Origin: Candidatus Wallbacteria bacterium
GTDB lineage: Bacteria > Muiribacteriota > UBA6191 > JACPRK01
Direction of reading: 5' to 3'
Assembly (NCBI GenBank): GCA_016213845.1
Contig: JACQZN010000001.1
Span: forward strand, 1 to 64,000
DNA length: 64,000 bases
Shown here: in pieces, positions 51,840-60,789 of the stretch
Numbering within the stretch: position 1 is the stretch's first letter
Layout of the letters: every line of letters starts with the position of its first letter
The notes under the pieces: model-generated
The model's input: the letters and a program-made list of their open reading frames with translations, nothing else
Told to the model about the DNA's origin: nothing
Database searches by the model: none
Made by a program: the position numbers and the translations under genes

Positions 51840-52259
51840 TCACATGCCCGGCTGCGGACCCGTCATGCCGACGGCCGCGGCGACCGCCGGATCGTCGTAA
51901 TAGTGCGACAGCACCGTCACCTTGCAGAGATAGAAGAGGCTTCTCAGCCTCCAGCTCGGCCGGCCTTCCCACCAGAGCACACACCGCTCACGTTGAGCTC
52001 CGCCCAGGGAAGAGAAGCGCGCCAGCCCCGCTCCGGAAAAGGGCGGGGAGTACTCCAGCATCCAGAGCGCCGCGCGCGTCAAACGCACGTAGAACGGGTT
52101 CTCGCCTTCGAGCACGAGCTCCACCCGCTGCACCAGATCCACCCTGCCGAACGGCACCTCCACCGCGTCCAACGGCAACAACACCTCCGCCAGCGCGCGC
52201 AGCGTCCTCACGTTCGCCTTCGAAAGCAGCTTCGGTTCACTCCAGCCCGGGTGCGTCAT
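51840..52259 (-). CDS. Small protein like gluconate 2-dehydrogenase subunit 3 / GMC oxidase N-terminus
   Basis: The protein has 139 aa. The layout is that of the small helper domain that precedes or accompanies GMC-type flavin dehydrogenases: SKANVRTLRALAEVLLPLDA, then LLEYSP-type text (here LWMLEYSPPFSGAGLARFSS) with LGGAQRERCVLWWEGRPSWR and LRSLFYLCKVTVLSHYYDD. There is no signal peptide. The flavoprotein partner is not in the window. By itself it cannot be an oxidase, so it either works with a distant partner or is a remnant. Assignment rests on pattern only. Confidence 0.55.
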   Translation of the reverse strand: MTHPGWSEPKLLSKANVRTLRALAEVLLPLDAVEVPFGRVDLVQRVELVLEGENPFYVRLTRAALWMLEYSPPFSGAGLARFSSLGGAQRERCVLWWEGRPSWRLRSLFYLCKVTVLSHYYDDPAVAAAVGMTGPQPGM

Positions 52260-52338
52260 GCCCCTCCAGCCTAGGCCCGCCCCGCCCTCCCGTCAAGCCG
52301 GGCCGGCCCAGAGGACGAGCAGGTCCCTCGCCCCGGCA

Positions 52339-52414
52339 GAGGAAAATGGGGCCAGTCGACTTTCCCCGATTTCTGCGAAATCGGGGAAAGTCGACTGGCC
52401 CCATTTTTTTCCTC
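52339..52414 (-). repeat. Perfect 30-bp inverted repeat, terminator-like
   Basis: The arms 52343-52372 and 52378-52407 are exact reverse complements around CTGCG. Outer GAGG (52339-52342) and CCTC (52411-52414) can also pair. Each arm carries AAAATGGGG and GTCGACTTT. It begins 5 nt after the stop of the minus-strand gene at 52420, and ends in a T-run, so it should terminate it. The layout (perfect arms, A/T-rich ends, CTG at the centre) is like the element at 2014. Confidence 0.9.
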
Positions 52415-52419
52415 TACTC

Positions 52420-53391
52420 CTACTCCCCCCTGGGCGTCAGCAAGTACACCAGCGCCTCGCCGCTCTTCAGCGACGAGTTGCCCAGCACCACACCCTGGTC
52501 CAGACGCGCCAGGAACGTGGTCGAGATGACTGCGCCCTGGTCCATCGCCTTCAGCCCCGCGCGGATGCGCAGCTGGTCGCCGGCCGGGTCGACGTTGAAC
52601 CCGAGAGAGAACGGGAAGACCCGCTCGGAGGCCGGGTCCTTGAAGTAGGTCTCGCTCGAGGCGTGCTCGCCGACCTGCACGCGGATCGACTGGGTCCCCA
52701 GCAGCCTCAGGCTCTTGTAGCCGAAGAGCTGCGTCAGCCGCTCGAGCAGCTTGGGGTCGAGCCCCGCAGGCGGAGCGGCCTCGCCCTTGGGATCGGCCAG
52801 GTAGACGCGCACTTCCAGCGCCAGCTGCTGCGTGCTGGGGTCGGAGCTGCCGGCTCGCCCCGAGGCGAGCGTGTCGACCACCTTCTGGACCTGGGCAAAC
52901 TGCTCAGGCTCGCACTGCAGGATCAGGTTTCCCGAAAACTGGTCGACCTGGCACGAGGCCACGATGCCCAGCCGGTCGATGATCTTCGCCAGGTCGAAGA
53001 GCTGGTTCTTCGTCCCCACCTTCGGCTTCACGAAGTACACCTGGGTTCGGCTGCGGTCCCGGCCCAGCTCCCTGGGTGGAAGCGGCGGCTGCGGCGGAGT
53101 CCCGGGGAGGCCTCCGAACGCGCGCTCGTGGCCGAATGGCGGCGGCATCGGCGGGCGCGGGCCTCCGCCGCGCGGCCCGTGGGGGGGCTGACCGGCCGGC
53201 TCGAAGCCGGGTCCGCCATCGGGAGCAGGTTGGTGGGGCTGTTCTCCCGGCGGAAGCGGTCTGGCTTTGTGCTCTCGGACCTGCGGCTGCGGCGGTTGCT
53301 CTGGCTGTGCCAGCAACTGCCCTCCCGCCGCGGCGACCAGAGTTGCCAGCACCAGCGTGAGGGTTCTCGTGTTCACACTTCGACCAATCAT
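52420..53391 (-). CDS. Secreted protein with secretin-N-like domain, unknown function
   Basis: The protein has 323 aa. GGAGG lies 7 nt before the ATG. A signal peptide (LTLVLATLVAAAGGQLLA) is followed by about 90 residues rich in Pro, Gly and Gln. A folded part follows: KNQLFDLAKIIDRLGIVASC, then VDQFSGNLILQCEPEQFAQV and QKVVDTL. This is like the small N-domains of secretins and related ring proteins. A second part starts LALEVRVYLADPKG and ends VYLLTPRGE. There is no pore domain. It is the third gene of a sigma/anti-sigma operon, so it is probably under that control. Confidence 0.7.
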   Translation of the reverse strand: MIGRSVNTRTLTLVLATLVAAAGGQLLAQPEQPPQPQVREHKARPLPPGEQPHQPAPDGGPGFEPAGQPPHGPRGGGPRPPMPPPFGHERAFGGLPGTPPQPPLPPRELGRDRSRTQVYFVKPKVGTKNQLFDLAKIIDRLGIVASCQVDQFSGNLILQCEPEQFAQVQKVVDTLASGRAGSSDPSTQQLALEVRVYLADPKGEAAPPAGLDPKLLERLTQLFGYKSLRLLGTQSIRVQVGEHASSETYFKDPASERVFPFSLGFNVDPAGDQLRIRAGLKAMDQGAVISTTFLARLDQGVVLGNSSLKSGEALVYLLTPRGE

Positions 53392-53428
53392 TTCAATTCC
53401 TCCTTCGGATGTTGTGACTCTACGATGA

Positions 53429-53992
53429 CTACTGTTCTCCACCCGTGATGACCCAGAGGATTGGAGTTTCGCCCGAAGCGCCAGAGTCGAGCCGCAGCGC
53501 GACACTCCCCGGGCCCGCGTCCACTCCGATCCCTTCCGCAAGCGAGCTCGATGGCAGGCGCGCCAGCACCAGAGCCGTCGCTCCGTCGCCCGGTTCGACC
53601 GCCGCCGATTGCCGTCCAGGCGCCTCGACCACCTCGGGCGCGCGGCTGACGACCGCGACCAGCGCGACCGCCATGCCCAGCGCCAGCGCCGGCCTCCACG
53701 TGAAGGCCAGCAGCCCGTCCCACCAGGACGGCGCCAGAGCCGCTCCATCCAGTGTCGCCAGTCGTGACAGCACCCGGCTTCGGCTGGCCGCCAGCTCCTC
53801 GGCCGATGGCTCGAGCGACCTGCGCAGCTCGAGCTCCACCGCAGCAAACGTCTCTTGTTCAGTCCGGCACCCTGCGCAGCTCGCCAGGTGCGCATCGAGG
53901 AGGCCGGCCTCACCGCCCGCGAGCTCCCCGTCCACCCGGGCGGAGAGGAGCTCGCGCATCTTGGCGCACTCGGGGCCTGTCGGTCCTTGCAT
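53429..53992 (-). CDS. Transmembrane zinc-finger anti-sigma factor
   Basis: The protein has 187 aa. The N-terminal zf-HC2 domain has CAKMRELLSARVDGEL and HLASCAGCRTEQ (HxxxCxxC). A membrane segment follows at about 100-116 (ALALGMAVALVAVVSRA) and then a periplasmic tail of about 70 residues. It should hold the sigma factor encoded just upstream until an envelope signal frees it. GGAGG lies 10 nt before the ATG, and the sigma gene ends 15 nt upstream. Confidence 0.9.
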   Translation of the reverse strand: MQGPTGPECAKMRELLSARVDGELAGGEAGLLDAHLASCAGCRTEQETFAAVELELRRSLEPSAEELAASRSRVLSRLATLDGAALAPSWWDGLLAFTWRPALALGMAVALVAVVSRAPEVVEAPGRQSAAVEPGDGATALVLARLPSSSLAEGIGVDAGPGSVALRLDSGASGETPILWVITGGEQ

Positions 53993-54007
53993 CGTCCATC
54001 AGCCTCC

Positions 54008-54580
54008 TCAGTCGTTTCCCAGCCAGGCGGACAGCCGCTCCTTGAGAAGCTGGCGAGCCGCTGAGATCCGGGACCGGACGGTCCCGACGGGACAGCCGAC
54101 CGTTCCCGCGATCTCCTCGTAAGAGAGCTTTCCGTGTGTCGCCAGCACCAGCGGCTCCCGGAACTTCTCCGGCAGTGCCGAAAGTGCCCGGTTCATCTCG
54201 TCGGCCAGCGCGTTCGTCTCGGCGCGAGCACTCGGGCCGGCCTCCGGCGCCGCCGCGTGGGCCTCTTCACCATCGCCCCAGGCGTCGACCCGCTTGCCGG
54301 ACCTCAGCCGCACCACGTCGACCGCCTGGCAGTACGCCATCCGATAGAGCCACGGCCGAAACCGCGACGCCTCCCGCAGCTCCTCGCGCCGCCTGTGAAC
54401 GCAGAGGAAGACCTCCTGAACCACGTCCCAGGCGTCCTCCCGGCTTCCCGTCACCCGGTGGGCCAGTCGGAACACGCTCGGCTGAAACCGGTCCAGCAGC
54501 ACCTCGTAGGCTGCCCGGTCACCCTGTTGCATGCGCTCTACCACGCTCTCCAGCTCCTCCATTTCGTTCTCGTCTCGCAT
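54008..54580 (-). CDS. ECF sigma factor
   Basis: The protein has about 190 aa. Region 2 has YEVLLDRFQPSVFRLAHRVT, GSREDAWDVVQEVFLCVHRR and SRFRPWLYRMAYCQAVDVVR. Region 4 has LSALPEKFREPLVLATHGKL, SYEEIAGTVGCPVGTVRSRI and SAARQLLKERL. An acidic Ala/Glu linker separates them. The start ATG 54580 begins MRDENEMEELESVVERMQQG; an upstream extension to 54673 is open but not family-like. It is transcribed away from the kinase at 54672, with which it shares a 91-nt region. Confidence 0.92.
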   Translation of the reverse strand: MRDENEMEELESVVERMQQGDRAAYEVLLDRFQPSVFRLAHRVTGSREDAWDVVQEVFLCVHRRREELREASRFRPWLYRMAYCQAVDVVRLRSGKRVDAWGDGEEAHAAAPEAGPSARAETNALADEMNRALSALPEKFREPLVLATHGKLSYEEIAGTVGCPVGTVRSRISAARQLLKERLSAWLGND

Positions 54581-54671
54581 GTGGAGTCGTGGCGCCGCCC
54601 CCCCGAGTTCGAAAAAATGTTTCAGGGTCGGCTCCCACTCTACGAGAGTCCGTGCCCGCGGCGGAACCGGC

Positions 54672-57125
54672 ATGGCACACTCGCCTGCGATGGCAGTGGT
54701 GGCTGGCTTCTCCAGGGCGTTCCTCGATCGCTACCGCGTCGTGCGCCTCCTGGGCGAGGGCAGCATGGGCGAGGTCTACGAGGGTCTGCAGCTCCACTTG
54801 GACCGCCGGGTCGCCATCAAGCTGCTGAAAGCCGACGACTTCCACGACAGCGAGAACCGCAAGCGCTTCGTCGACGAGGCGCGCATCCTGGCCCGGCTCG
54901 CCCACACCAACATCGTCACGCTCTACGACGCCGACGTCGACGGCGACCGCCCCTACATCGTCATGGAGTTCGTCGAGGGCCGCACGCTCCAGCGCATCAT
55001 CGACTACCGCGGGCGACTCTCTCCCCACGAAGTCGCCCCCCTGGCGGCCGGGCTCATCGACGGCCTGGTGTATCTGCATTCGGCCAACGTCCTGCACCGC
55101 GATCTCAAGCCCGAGAACGTCTTGATGGAGGGCGGCACCCACCCCAAAGTCGTCGACTTCGGCCTGGCGCGCGCCGCGGGCGGCCGCCGCCTGACGGCCG
55201 ACGGGTTCAGCGTCGGCACGCCGATGTACATGGCCCCCGAGCAGTTCATGGGCCGCGAGGCCAACACGAGGACGGACATTTACTCCCTGGGGATGACCCT
55301 CTTTCACGCGTTGACCGGATCGTTCCCGATCTCGCTCGGGCAGCGCGCAGAGCTGCTGCGCGCCAAGCTCCTGCTCACGCGCCAGCAGCTGGCTGCCACT
55401 GCCCGCGACCTCCCCGGCCCGCTCGTCGATGTCCTGGCCCGATGTCTGGCGCCCGGGCCAGACGATCGCTTCGAGTCGGCCGCGGCCCTGCGCGCTGCCC
55501 TGGAAACCGCCTTCGAAGTACCCCACGAGAGCCGGCCCCCCCGGCCGGCGCCCGCCCCCCCGAAGCCGGTCCGAACCCGGCCAGGCGCCGCCTGGCTGGC
55601 ACTCGTCACGGTCCCGGCCGTGGCGCTGGGTACGGTCGCGCTGGCGCTCCTGGTGCGGCGCGAGCTACCGGCACCCCGGGGGCCTGCTGCTCTACACGGC
55701 AGCGCGCGACCCGTGGCCGCAACCGGCGGCCGCTCTCTGCCTGCCTTCGCGCGCATCAGCGTCGCCCCCGACCACGCCCGGCTGTTGCTGACGCTGGCCA
55801 CCACGGGCCCGTCGACTCTCTCGTGCGGTCCCCCAGGGCTTCCATCCGCCATCGAACGCCCGGTGGCCTCTGGCACGCGGGAGCTGATCCTGGACCGTCT
55901 GACGCCCGGGACCGACTATCGCCTCACGCTGTCCGGCACCACCGCCGCCGCCGTCGCCACATTCCGGACGCTCGAGCGCGAGCCGGAAAGCGGCGCGATG
56001 CTCCTGGAGACCAGCAGTTGTGAGGCCGAAGACCTGGCCGTCGCCTCCGACGGCGAGACTGTCTCGGTGGCCTGGATCCGAAAGCCCGCCAGCGGCCGCT
56101 CCACCCTGGTTCTCCGCGAAAGCCCGGACAGAGGCCGCACCTGGGGCCCGGTGGCCGAGCTCCCGTTCGATCCGCCGTTCGAGGACCCGGTTCATCTTTT
56201 GTGGACAACAGCCGGCCTCCTGCTCAGCTGGACGAACGGCGGCGACGGCGACCACGCGACCCTGTGGTCGGTCCGCCCGCTCGGCCGTTCGAAACCACCC
56301 GCGCTCCTGCACCCCGGCCCGGACGGACCCGTCGAGGGCCATCAACGCTGGTCGCCGCCCGGGAGGCTCCCCACGAACAGCCCGGGCTGGACACTCGCCG
56401 TGCGCCCCGACGGCCGGCTCGACGTCGTGGCGCGGGCTCGAGGCCCCGTGCCCCACCTGCTGGAGCACGCCCTCTGGTCGCCGCTCCCGCCTCCCGGGGC
56501 CGGCCCCCTCGCGCCGCCGACCTTTCTGCCGGCCTTCACGCAGCGCTCGATCTACTGGATGCAGGCCTTCTCGGCTCCCGGCGGGCCCGGAGTGGTCCTG
56601 GCCGACCATCACGAGGCCGAAGACAAGCCGGTCATCTTCTGGACTTCGGCAGGCCAACACGGCTGGTCTGCCCCCCGCGCACTGACGCTGGCCGAGGAGC
56701 TGCCACGCCATCCGGCGGCAGTCGACACGGGCAAGCGCATCGTCGTCGCCTACGAGAATCGGCTCGGCATGGCCGTCCTGGCCAGCGCCGACGGCGGCGC
56801 CGACTTCGCCCGGAACCCCTCCATCCTCCCCGAGCGCTTCATCGCGAAGCGGCCAACGCTTGCGGCCAGAAACGGCGAAGCGATCCTGGCCTGCCAGTGC
56901 TACGGCATGGGCGGGGTGGTCGGCCGCCGCGGGATCGCGCTGCTCCGCTCCAGGGACGGGCTGTCCTGGAGCCAACCGACTCGATTGCGCCTCTGGCTCT
57001 TTGAGCCTAGGGACCTCCGCATAGCCTTCGCAGGCGAGCGGCTGCTCGTCTTTCAGATCGATCACATGAAAGGCCTGATGCTGCTGGATGCCCCCAGGCT
57101 GGACGACTTGCCGGCCGCTCCGTAA
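54672..57125 (+). CDS. Transmembrane Ser/Thr protein kinase with Asp-box propeller sensor
   Basis: The protein has about 817 aa. The kinase domain (about 21-285) is intact: GEGSMGEVYEG, VAIKLL, HRDLKPENVLM, DFGLA and YMAPEQF. A Pro-rich linker is followed by a membrane segment (WLALVTVPAVALGTVALALL). Outside, a fibronectin-like stretch (about 390-450) leads into a BNR/sialidase-like propeller with an Asp-box, SPDRGRTWGPVAELPF, and further blades (SADGGADFARNPSILPERF, SRDGLSWSQPTRLR). It may sense a glycan or surface change. ATG 54672 is used; ATG 54690 is equally possible. It is divergent from an ECF sigma operon. Confidence 0.9.
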   Translation: MAHSPAMAVVAGFSRAFLDRYRVVRLLGEGSMGEVYEGLQLHLDRRVAIKLLKADDFHDSENRKRFVDEARILARLAHTNIVTLYDADVDGDRPYIVMEFVEGRTLQRIIDYRGRLSPHEVAPLAAGLIDGLVYLHSANVLHRDLKPENVLMEGGTHPKVVDFGLARAAGGRRLTADGFSVGTPMYMAPEQFMGREANTRTDIYSLGMTLFHALTGSFPISLGQRAELLRAKLLLTRQQLAATARDLPGPLVDVLARCLAPGPDDRFESAAALRAALETAFEVPHESRPPRPAPAPPKPVRTRPGAAWLALVTVPAVALGTVALALLVRRELPAPRGPAALHGSARPVAATGGRSLPAFARISVAPDHARLLLTLATTGPSTLSCGPPGLPSAIERPVASGTRELILDRLTPGTDYRLTLSGTTAAAVATFRTLEREPESGAMLLETSSCEAEDLAVASDGETVSVAWIRKPASGRSTLVLRESPDRGRTWGPVAELPFDPPFEDPVHLLWTTAGLLLSWTNGGDGDHATLWSVRPLGRSKPPALLHPGPDGPVEGHQRWSPPGRLPTNSPGWTLAVRPDGRLDVVARARGPVPHLLEHALWSPLPPPGAGPLAPPTFLPAFTQRSIYWMQAFSAPGGPGVVLADHHEAEDKPVIFWTSAGQHGWSAPRALTLAEELPRHPAAVDTGKRIVVAYENRLGMAVLASADGGADFARNPSILPERFIAKRPTLAARNGEAILACQCYGMGGVVGRRGIALLRSRDGLSWSQPTRLRLWLFEPRDLRIAFAGERLLVFQIDHMKGLMLLDAPRLDDLPAAP

Positions 57126-57151
57126 GTCTTCATTGGACCGCGCGGACGCGC

Positions 57152-57157
57152 TACCCT
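57152..57157 (+). promoter_or_regulatory. -10 element for a probable leaderless transcript
   Basis: TACCCT ends 7 nt before the cinA ATG at 57165. A TTGGAC at 57133-57138 is only 13 nt upstream, too close for a standard -35. Confidence 0.4.
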
Positions 57158-57164
57158 GTTGCCC

Positions 57165-58418
57165 ATGCCAAACGCGATCGAAGTCGAGCTGGTGGCCACG
57201 GGGGACGAGCTGATGTCGGGGGCCATCTCGGACACCAACGGCGCGTTCGCCGCGGGCGTGCTGCGCGAGCTCGGCGTCGCCGTGAGGAGGATGTCCGTCG
57301 TCGGCGACGGCCTCCAGGACATCGTCTCCGCGCTCACGGAATCGGCCGCTCGCGCGGCAGCCGTCATCGTCTGCGGAGGCCTGGGGCCTACCGAGGACGA
57401 TAGGACCGCGCAGGCCGCTGCCCGATTCGCGGGAGTGCCGCTGGCCCGGAGCGAGGCTGCACTGGCCCACATCCGGGCCATGTTCGAAAAGCTGGGAGTG
57501 CCGATGACCGCCAACAACGAGAAGCAGGCCGATCTCCCCGCCGGCTCGGAGCTCCTCGACAACCCGGTCGGGACCGCCGTCGGGTTCATGGTCGAAGCGC
57601 GCGGCTCGAGGCTCTTCTTCCTTCCCGGCGTGCCGCACGAGTACCGCAGGATGCTGCGCGAGCAGGTCGCACCCAGGCTGGCGGCGCTGGGCCGCTCCGA
57701 GGTGCGTCACGCCGTGCGCGTGCTGCGCCTCTTCGGCATCGGCGAGAGCAAGCTGGAGACCGAGCTGGCCGGGATCTCCATCCCCGCGACCGTCACCATC
57801 GGATACCGGGCGACCTGGCCCGAGCTGCACTTGCGTCTCTACGCGTCGGGTACCTGTGAGCTCGAAGCCGACCTGGACGCCGCCGAGCGCGCCATTCGCG
57901 AGCGGGCCGGCGTCCGCGTCTACGGCACGGGCGACGCCACACTGGCGCAGACGGTGGGGCGGCTCTTGCTCGAGCGCGGCTGGCGGCTGGCCACGGCCGA
58001 ATCATGCACGGGCGGTCTCCTCGGCGCCGTCTGCACGGAGGCCGCGGGCGCCTCTGACTGGTTCGAGTGCGGTCACGTCACCTACTCCAACGCCTCGAAA
58101 ACGCGCTTCCTGGGTGTCGCTCCCGGGCTCCTCGCGGCCCACGGCGCTGTAAGCCGCGAAGTGGCCAGCGCGCTCGCCTCCGAAGCACGCCAGCGCGCCG
58201 GCGTAGAGCTCGCCCTCTCGATCACGGGCATCGCTGGCCCCGCAGGCGGTACCCCCGAGAAGCCCGTCGGCACCGTCTGGATCGGCCTGGCGACTGCGAA
58301 ACGCGTGAGCTCGAAGCTATACCACTTCCCCTACGACCGCGAACGGGTTCGCCAGCGCTCCGTCTGGACCGCCCTCGACCGCGCCCGCCGGTGCCTGCTG
58401 GAGCTGGCGGAGGACTGA
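57165..58418 (+). CDS. cinA: CinA family nicotinamide-nucleotide amidase
   Basis: The protein has 417 aa and both CinA domains. The N-terminal MoaB/MogA-like COG1058 domain has VELVATGDELMSGAISDTNG, VVGDG, GGLGPTEDDRTAQAAARFAG, NPVGTAVGF and LPGVPHEYRRMLRE. The C-terminal amidase domain (about 265-415) has ATAESCTGGLLGAVCTEAAG, VTYSNASKTRFLGV and SITGIAGPAGGTPEKPVGTVW. CinA removes ADP-ribose pyrophosphate and recycles NMN in NAD salvage; in some bacteria it is induced in competence. A comF gene is also in the window but far away. ATG 57165 is preferred over TTG 57159. Confidence 0.95.
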   Translation: MPNAIEVELVATGDELMSGAISDTNGAFAAGVLRELGVAVRRMSVVGDGLQDIVSALTESAARAAAVIVCGGLGPTEDDRTAQAAARFAGVPLARSEAALAHIRAMFEKLGVPMTANNEKQADLPAGSELLDNPVGTAVGFMVEARGSRLFFLPGVPHEYRRMLREQVAPRLAALGRSEVRHAVRVLRLFGIGESKLETELAGISIPATVTIGYRATWPELHLRLYASGTCELEADLDAAERAIRERAGVRVYGTGDATLAQTVGRLLLERGWRLATAESCTGGLLGAVCTEAAGASDWFECGHVTYSNASKTRFLGVAPGLLAAHGAVSREVASALASEARQRAGVELALSITGIAGPAGGTPEKPVGTVWIGLATAKRVSSKLYHFPYDRERVRQRSVWTALDRARRCLLELAED

Positions 58419-58470
58419 AGAGCCCGCAGTGCCGCAGTGCCGGTCCGGGCGTGAGCTCGCTACCTGCCCG

Positions 58471-60789
58471 CTACTCCATCCTGCGGCCCCGTGCCCGCAG
58501 CTTCAGCGCCTTCAGCACCTTCTCGGCGGTGAAGGGGGCCTCGCGCAGGCGGATGCCGATGGCGTCGTAGATGGCGTTGGCGATGCAGGGCATCGGGCCG
58601 TTGATGGAGATCTCGCTGACGCTCTTGGCGCCGTAGGGACCGGTCGGTTCCCAGGTCGGCACGAGGATCGTCTTGATGGGCGGGGCATCCTGCGTGTTGA
58701 AGATCTTGTAGTACTGCCAGGTCGCGTTTCGGGGGCGGCCCTTGGGGTCGAAGCAGATCTCCTCGACCAGGGCGTAGCTGATGCCGTTCAGCACGGCGCC
58801 CTCGGTCTGGCCTTCGGCCAGCCTGGGGTTGATGGCGGTGCCGCAGTCGACGGCGGCGACGTACGACAGGACCGTGACCTGGCCGGTCTCCTCGTCGACC
58901 TCGACCTCGCAGAAGTGGGCTGCGAAGGGCGGGGGCGAGGTATGGGTGATGTGGCTGGAGCTGCCCATGATCTGGAACTGGTCCAGGATGTAGAGCGAGT
59001 GGAGAGCGACCTCCTTGAGGGAGAGCCGCCGCCCGTTGGCCATCACGACCATGCCGTCTTGCAGGATGGCGTCGGCGGGGTCGGTCTCGAGCATCTTGCC
59101 GGCGACGTGCAGGATCTGGTCGCGGGCTTGCTCGGCCGCTTTCTTCACGGCCATACCGGAGAGGAACGTGGTCGACGAAGCGTAGGCGCCGACATCGAAC
59201 GGCGTCATGTCGGTGTCGGACGAGTAGACGACGATGTCGCTCTCGCGAATGCCGAGGACCTCCGCGGCGATCTGCGCCAGCACGGTGTCGGAGCCCGTTC
59301 CCAGATCGGTGGCGCCCATCAGGAGGTTGAAGGAGCCGTCCTCGTTCATCTTGATGGTGGCCGCGCCCATGTCGATGCCGGGGATGGAGGAGCCCTGCAT
59401 CAGGCAGGCGACGCCGACGCCGCGCTTGATCGGGCCCTTGCCCTTCGGCTTGCCGTGCTTCTCGCGCCAGCCGATCTCACGCGCTCCCAGGTCGATGCAC
59501 TGGTCGAGCCCGCAGCTCTCGATGGACTGCGCGACACCCTCGCGACCCTCGCCCAGCGCCTTGAAGACGGGCGAGGATTCGCCCAGCCGGATGTGATTGC
59601 GCTTGCGAAACTCGAGCGGGTCCATCGCCAGCCGTTCGGCCATCTCGTCGATCAGGCACTCCATCGCGAACGCGCCCTGGGTGGCCCCGTACCCGCGGTA
59701 GGCGCCGCCGACCGGCATGTTGGTGTAGACGGCGCGCATGTTGAACTTCACGTTCTTGGCGCGGTAGAGCGGAAGCACCTTGCTGCCGGTGTTGCAGCCC
59801 ACGGTGAGCGCGTGGGTGCCGTAGGCCCCGGTGTTGCTGATGACGTCGAGGTCGAAGTCGGTGATGGTGCCGTCCTTCTTCAGGCCCGAGCGCAGGTGAA
59901 TGATCATCGGATGGCGCGTTCGCGCGGAGATGGTCTCTTCGGCGCGCGTGTACTCGAGCTTGACGGGCCGATGCGTCGCCAGCGCCAGGGCGGCAACGAT
60001 CTGTTCGTTCAAGACCTCTTGCTTGGCTCCGAAGCCCCCGCCCACGCGCGGTTTGATGACGCGGACGCGCTTCACGGGGACCCTCAGCGCCTGGGCGACG
60101 ATGCGTCGGGCGTGAAAGGGGACCTGGGTGGAGGTGCGGATGACGATCCGATCCTGCTCGTCGAACCAGGCCATCGTGATGTGGGGCTCGATGGGGCAGT
60201 GCTGCGCGTACTGGGTGACGAACGTGCGGTCGAAGATGTAGTCGGAGTCCTCGAAGAAGTTCTTGCCGACGGAGAAGCCGACCTCGGCGGCAAGGTTCTT
60301 TTCCGGGTCCGCGATCCGCAGCGAGTCTTCCTCGTCGTGGATCTTGGGCGCGTCGTCATCCATCGCGTGCTCGGCGTCGAGCACGGGCGTCAGGATCTCG
60401 TAGGTCACCTTGATGGCGCGCACGGCGCGCTCGGCGGCATCGCGCGTCTCGGCGGCGACGGCGGCGACGCGGTCGCCCACGAAGCGCACCTTCTTATCGA
60501 GGACATAGCTGTCGTAAGGCGAAGGTTCCGGATAGCCCTGTCCCGCGGTCGTGTGCGGCACTCGCGGCAGGTCCTTGTGGGTCAGGATGCAGACGACGCC
60601 CGGGATCTTCTGGGCCTGGCTGATGTCGATATCGAGGATCTTGGCGTGGGCGTGCGGGCTGGCGAGGAGCTTGGCCCAGAGCATGCCGCGGACGTGGACG
60701 TCGTCCACGTACTGGGCGCGTCCGGTGGCCATGGAGAGGCCGTCGATCTTGCGGACGCTCTTGTTGACGGTGACGAGGGGCTGCTTCAT
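58471..60789 (-). CDS. Molybdenum hydroxylase large subunit (xanthine dehydrogenase family)
   Basis: The protein has 772 aa, normal for separate Mo subunits. The N-terminal ATGRAQYVDDVHVRGMLWAK is the a/b hammerhead domain. The Mo-pterin domain has RVGGGFGAKQEVLNEQIVAA, GAYRGYGATQGAFAMECLID, GMAVKKAAEQARDQI, DCGTAINPRLAEGQTEGAVL and GPYGAKSVSEIS, which carries the catalytic Glu. It would hydroxylate a purine or other N-heterocycle with water as oxygen source. Many selenium-dependent members share this layout, but Se use cannot be read from the sequence. It overlaps the Fe-S gene by 4 nt in an FAD-FeS-Mo order. Confidence 0.93.
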   Translation of the reverse strand: MKQPLVTVNKSVRKIDGLSMATGRAQYVDDVHVRGMLWAKLLASPHAHAKILDIDISQAQKIPGVVCILTHKDLPRVPHTTAGQGYPEPSPYDSYVLDKKVRFVGDRVAAVAAETRDAAERAVRAIKVTYEILTPVLDAEHAMDDDAPKIHDEEDSLRIADPEKNLAAEVGFSVGKNFFEDSDYIFDRTFVTQYAQHCPIEPHITMAWFDEQDRIVIRTSTQVPFHARRIVAQALRVPVKRVRVIKPRVGGGFGAKQEVLNEQIVAALALATHRPVKLEYTRAEETISARTRHPMIIHLRSGLKKDGTITDFDLDVISNTGAYGTHALTVGCNTGSKVLPLYRAKNVKFNMRAVYTNMPVGGAYRGYGATQGAFAMECLIDEMAERLAMDPLEFRKRNHIRLGESSPVFKALGEGREGVAQSIESCGLDQCIDLGAREIGWREKHGKPKGKGPIKRGVGVACLMQGSSIPGIDMGAATIKMNEDGSFNLLMGATDLGTGSDTVLAQIAAEVLGIRESDIVVYSSDTDMTPFDVGAYASSTTFLSGMAVKKAAEQARDQILHVAGKMLETDPADAILQDGMVVMANGRRLSLKEVALHSLYILDQFQIMGSSSHITHTSPPPFAAHFCEVEVDEETGQVTVLSYVAAVDCGTAINPRLAEGQTEGAVLNGISYALVEEICFDPKGRPRNATWQYYKIFNTQDAPPIKTILVPTWEPTGPYGAKSVSEISINGPMPCIANAIYDAIGIRLREAPFTAEKVLKALKLRARGRRME

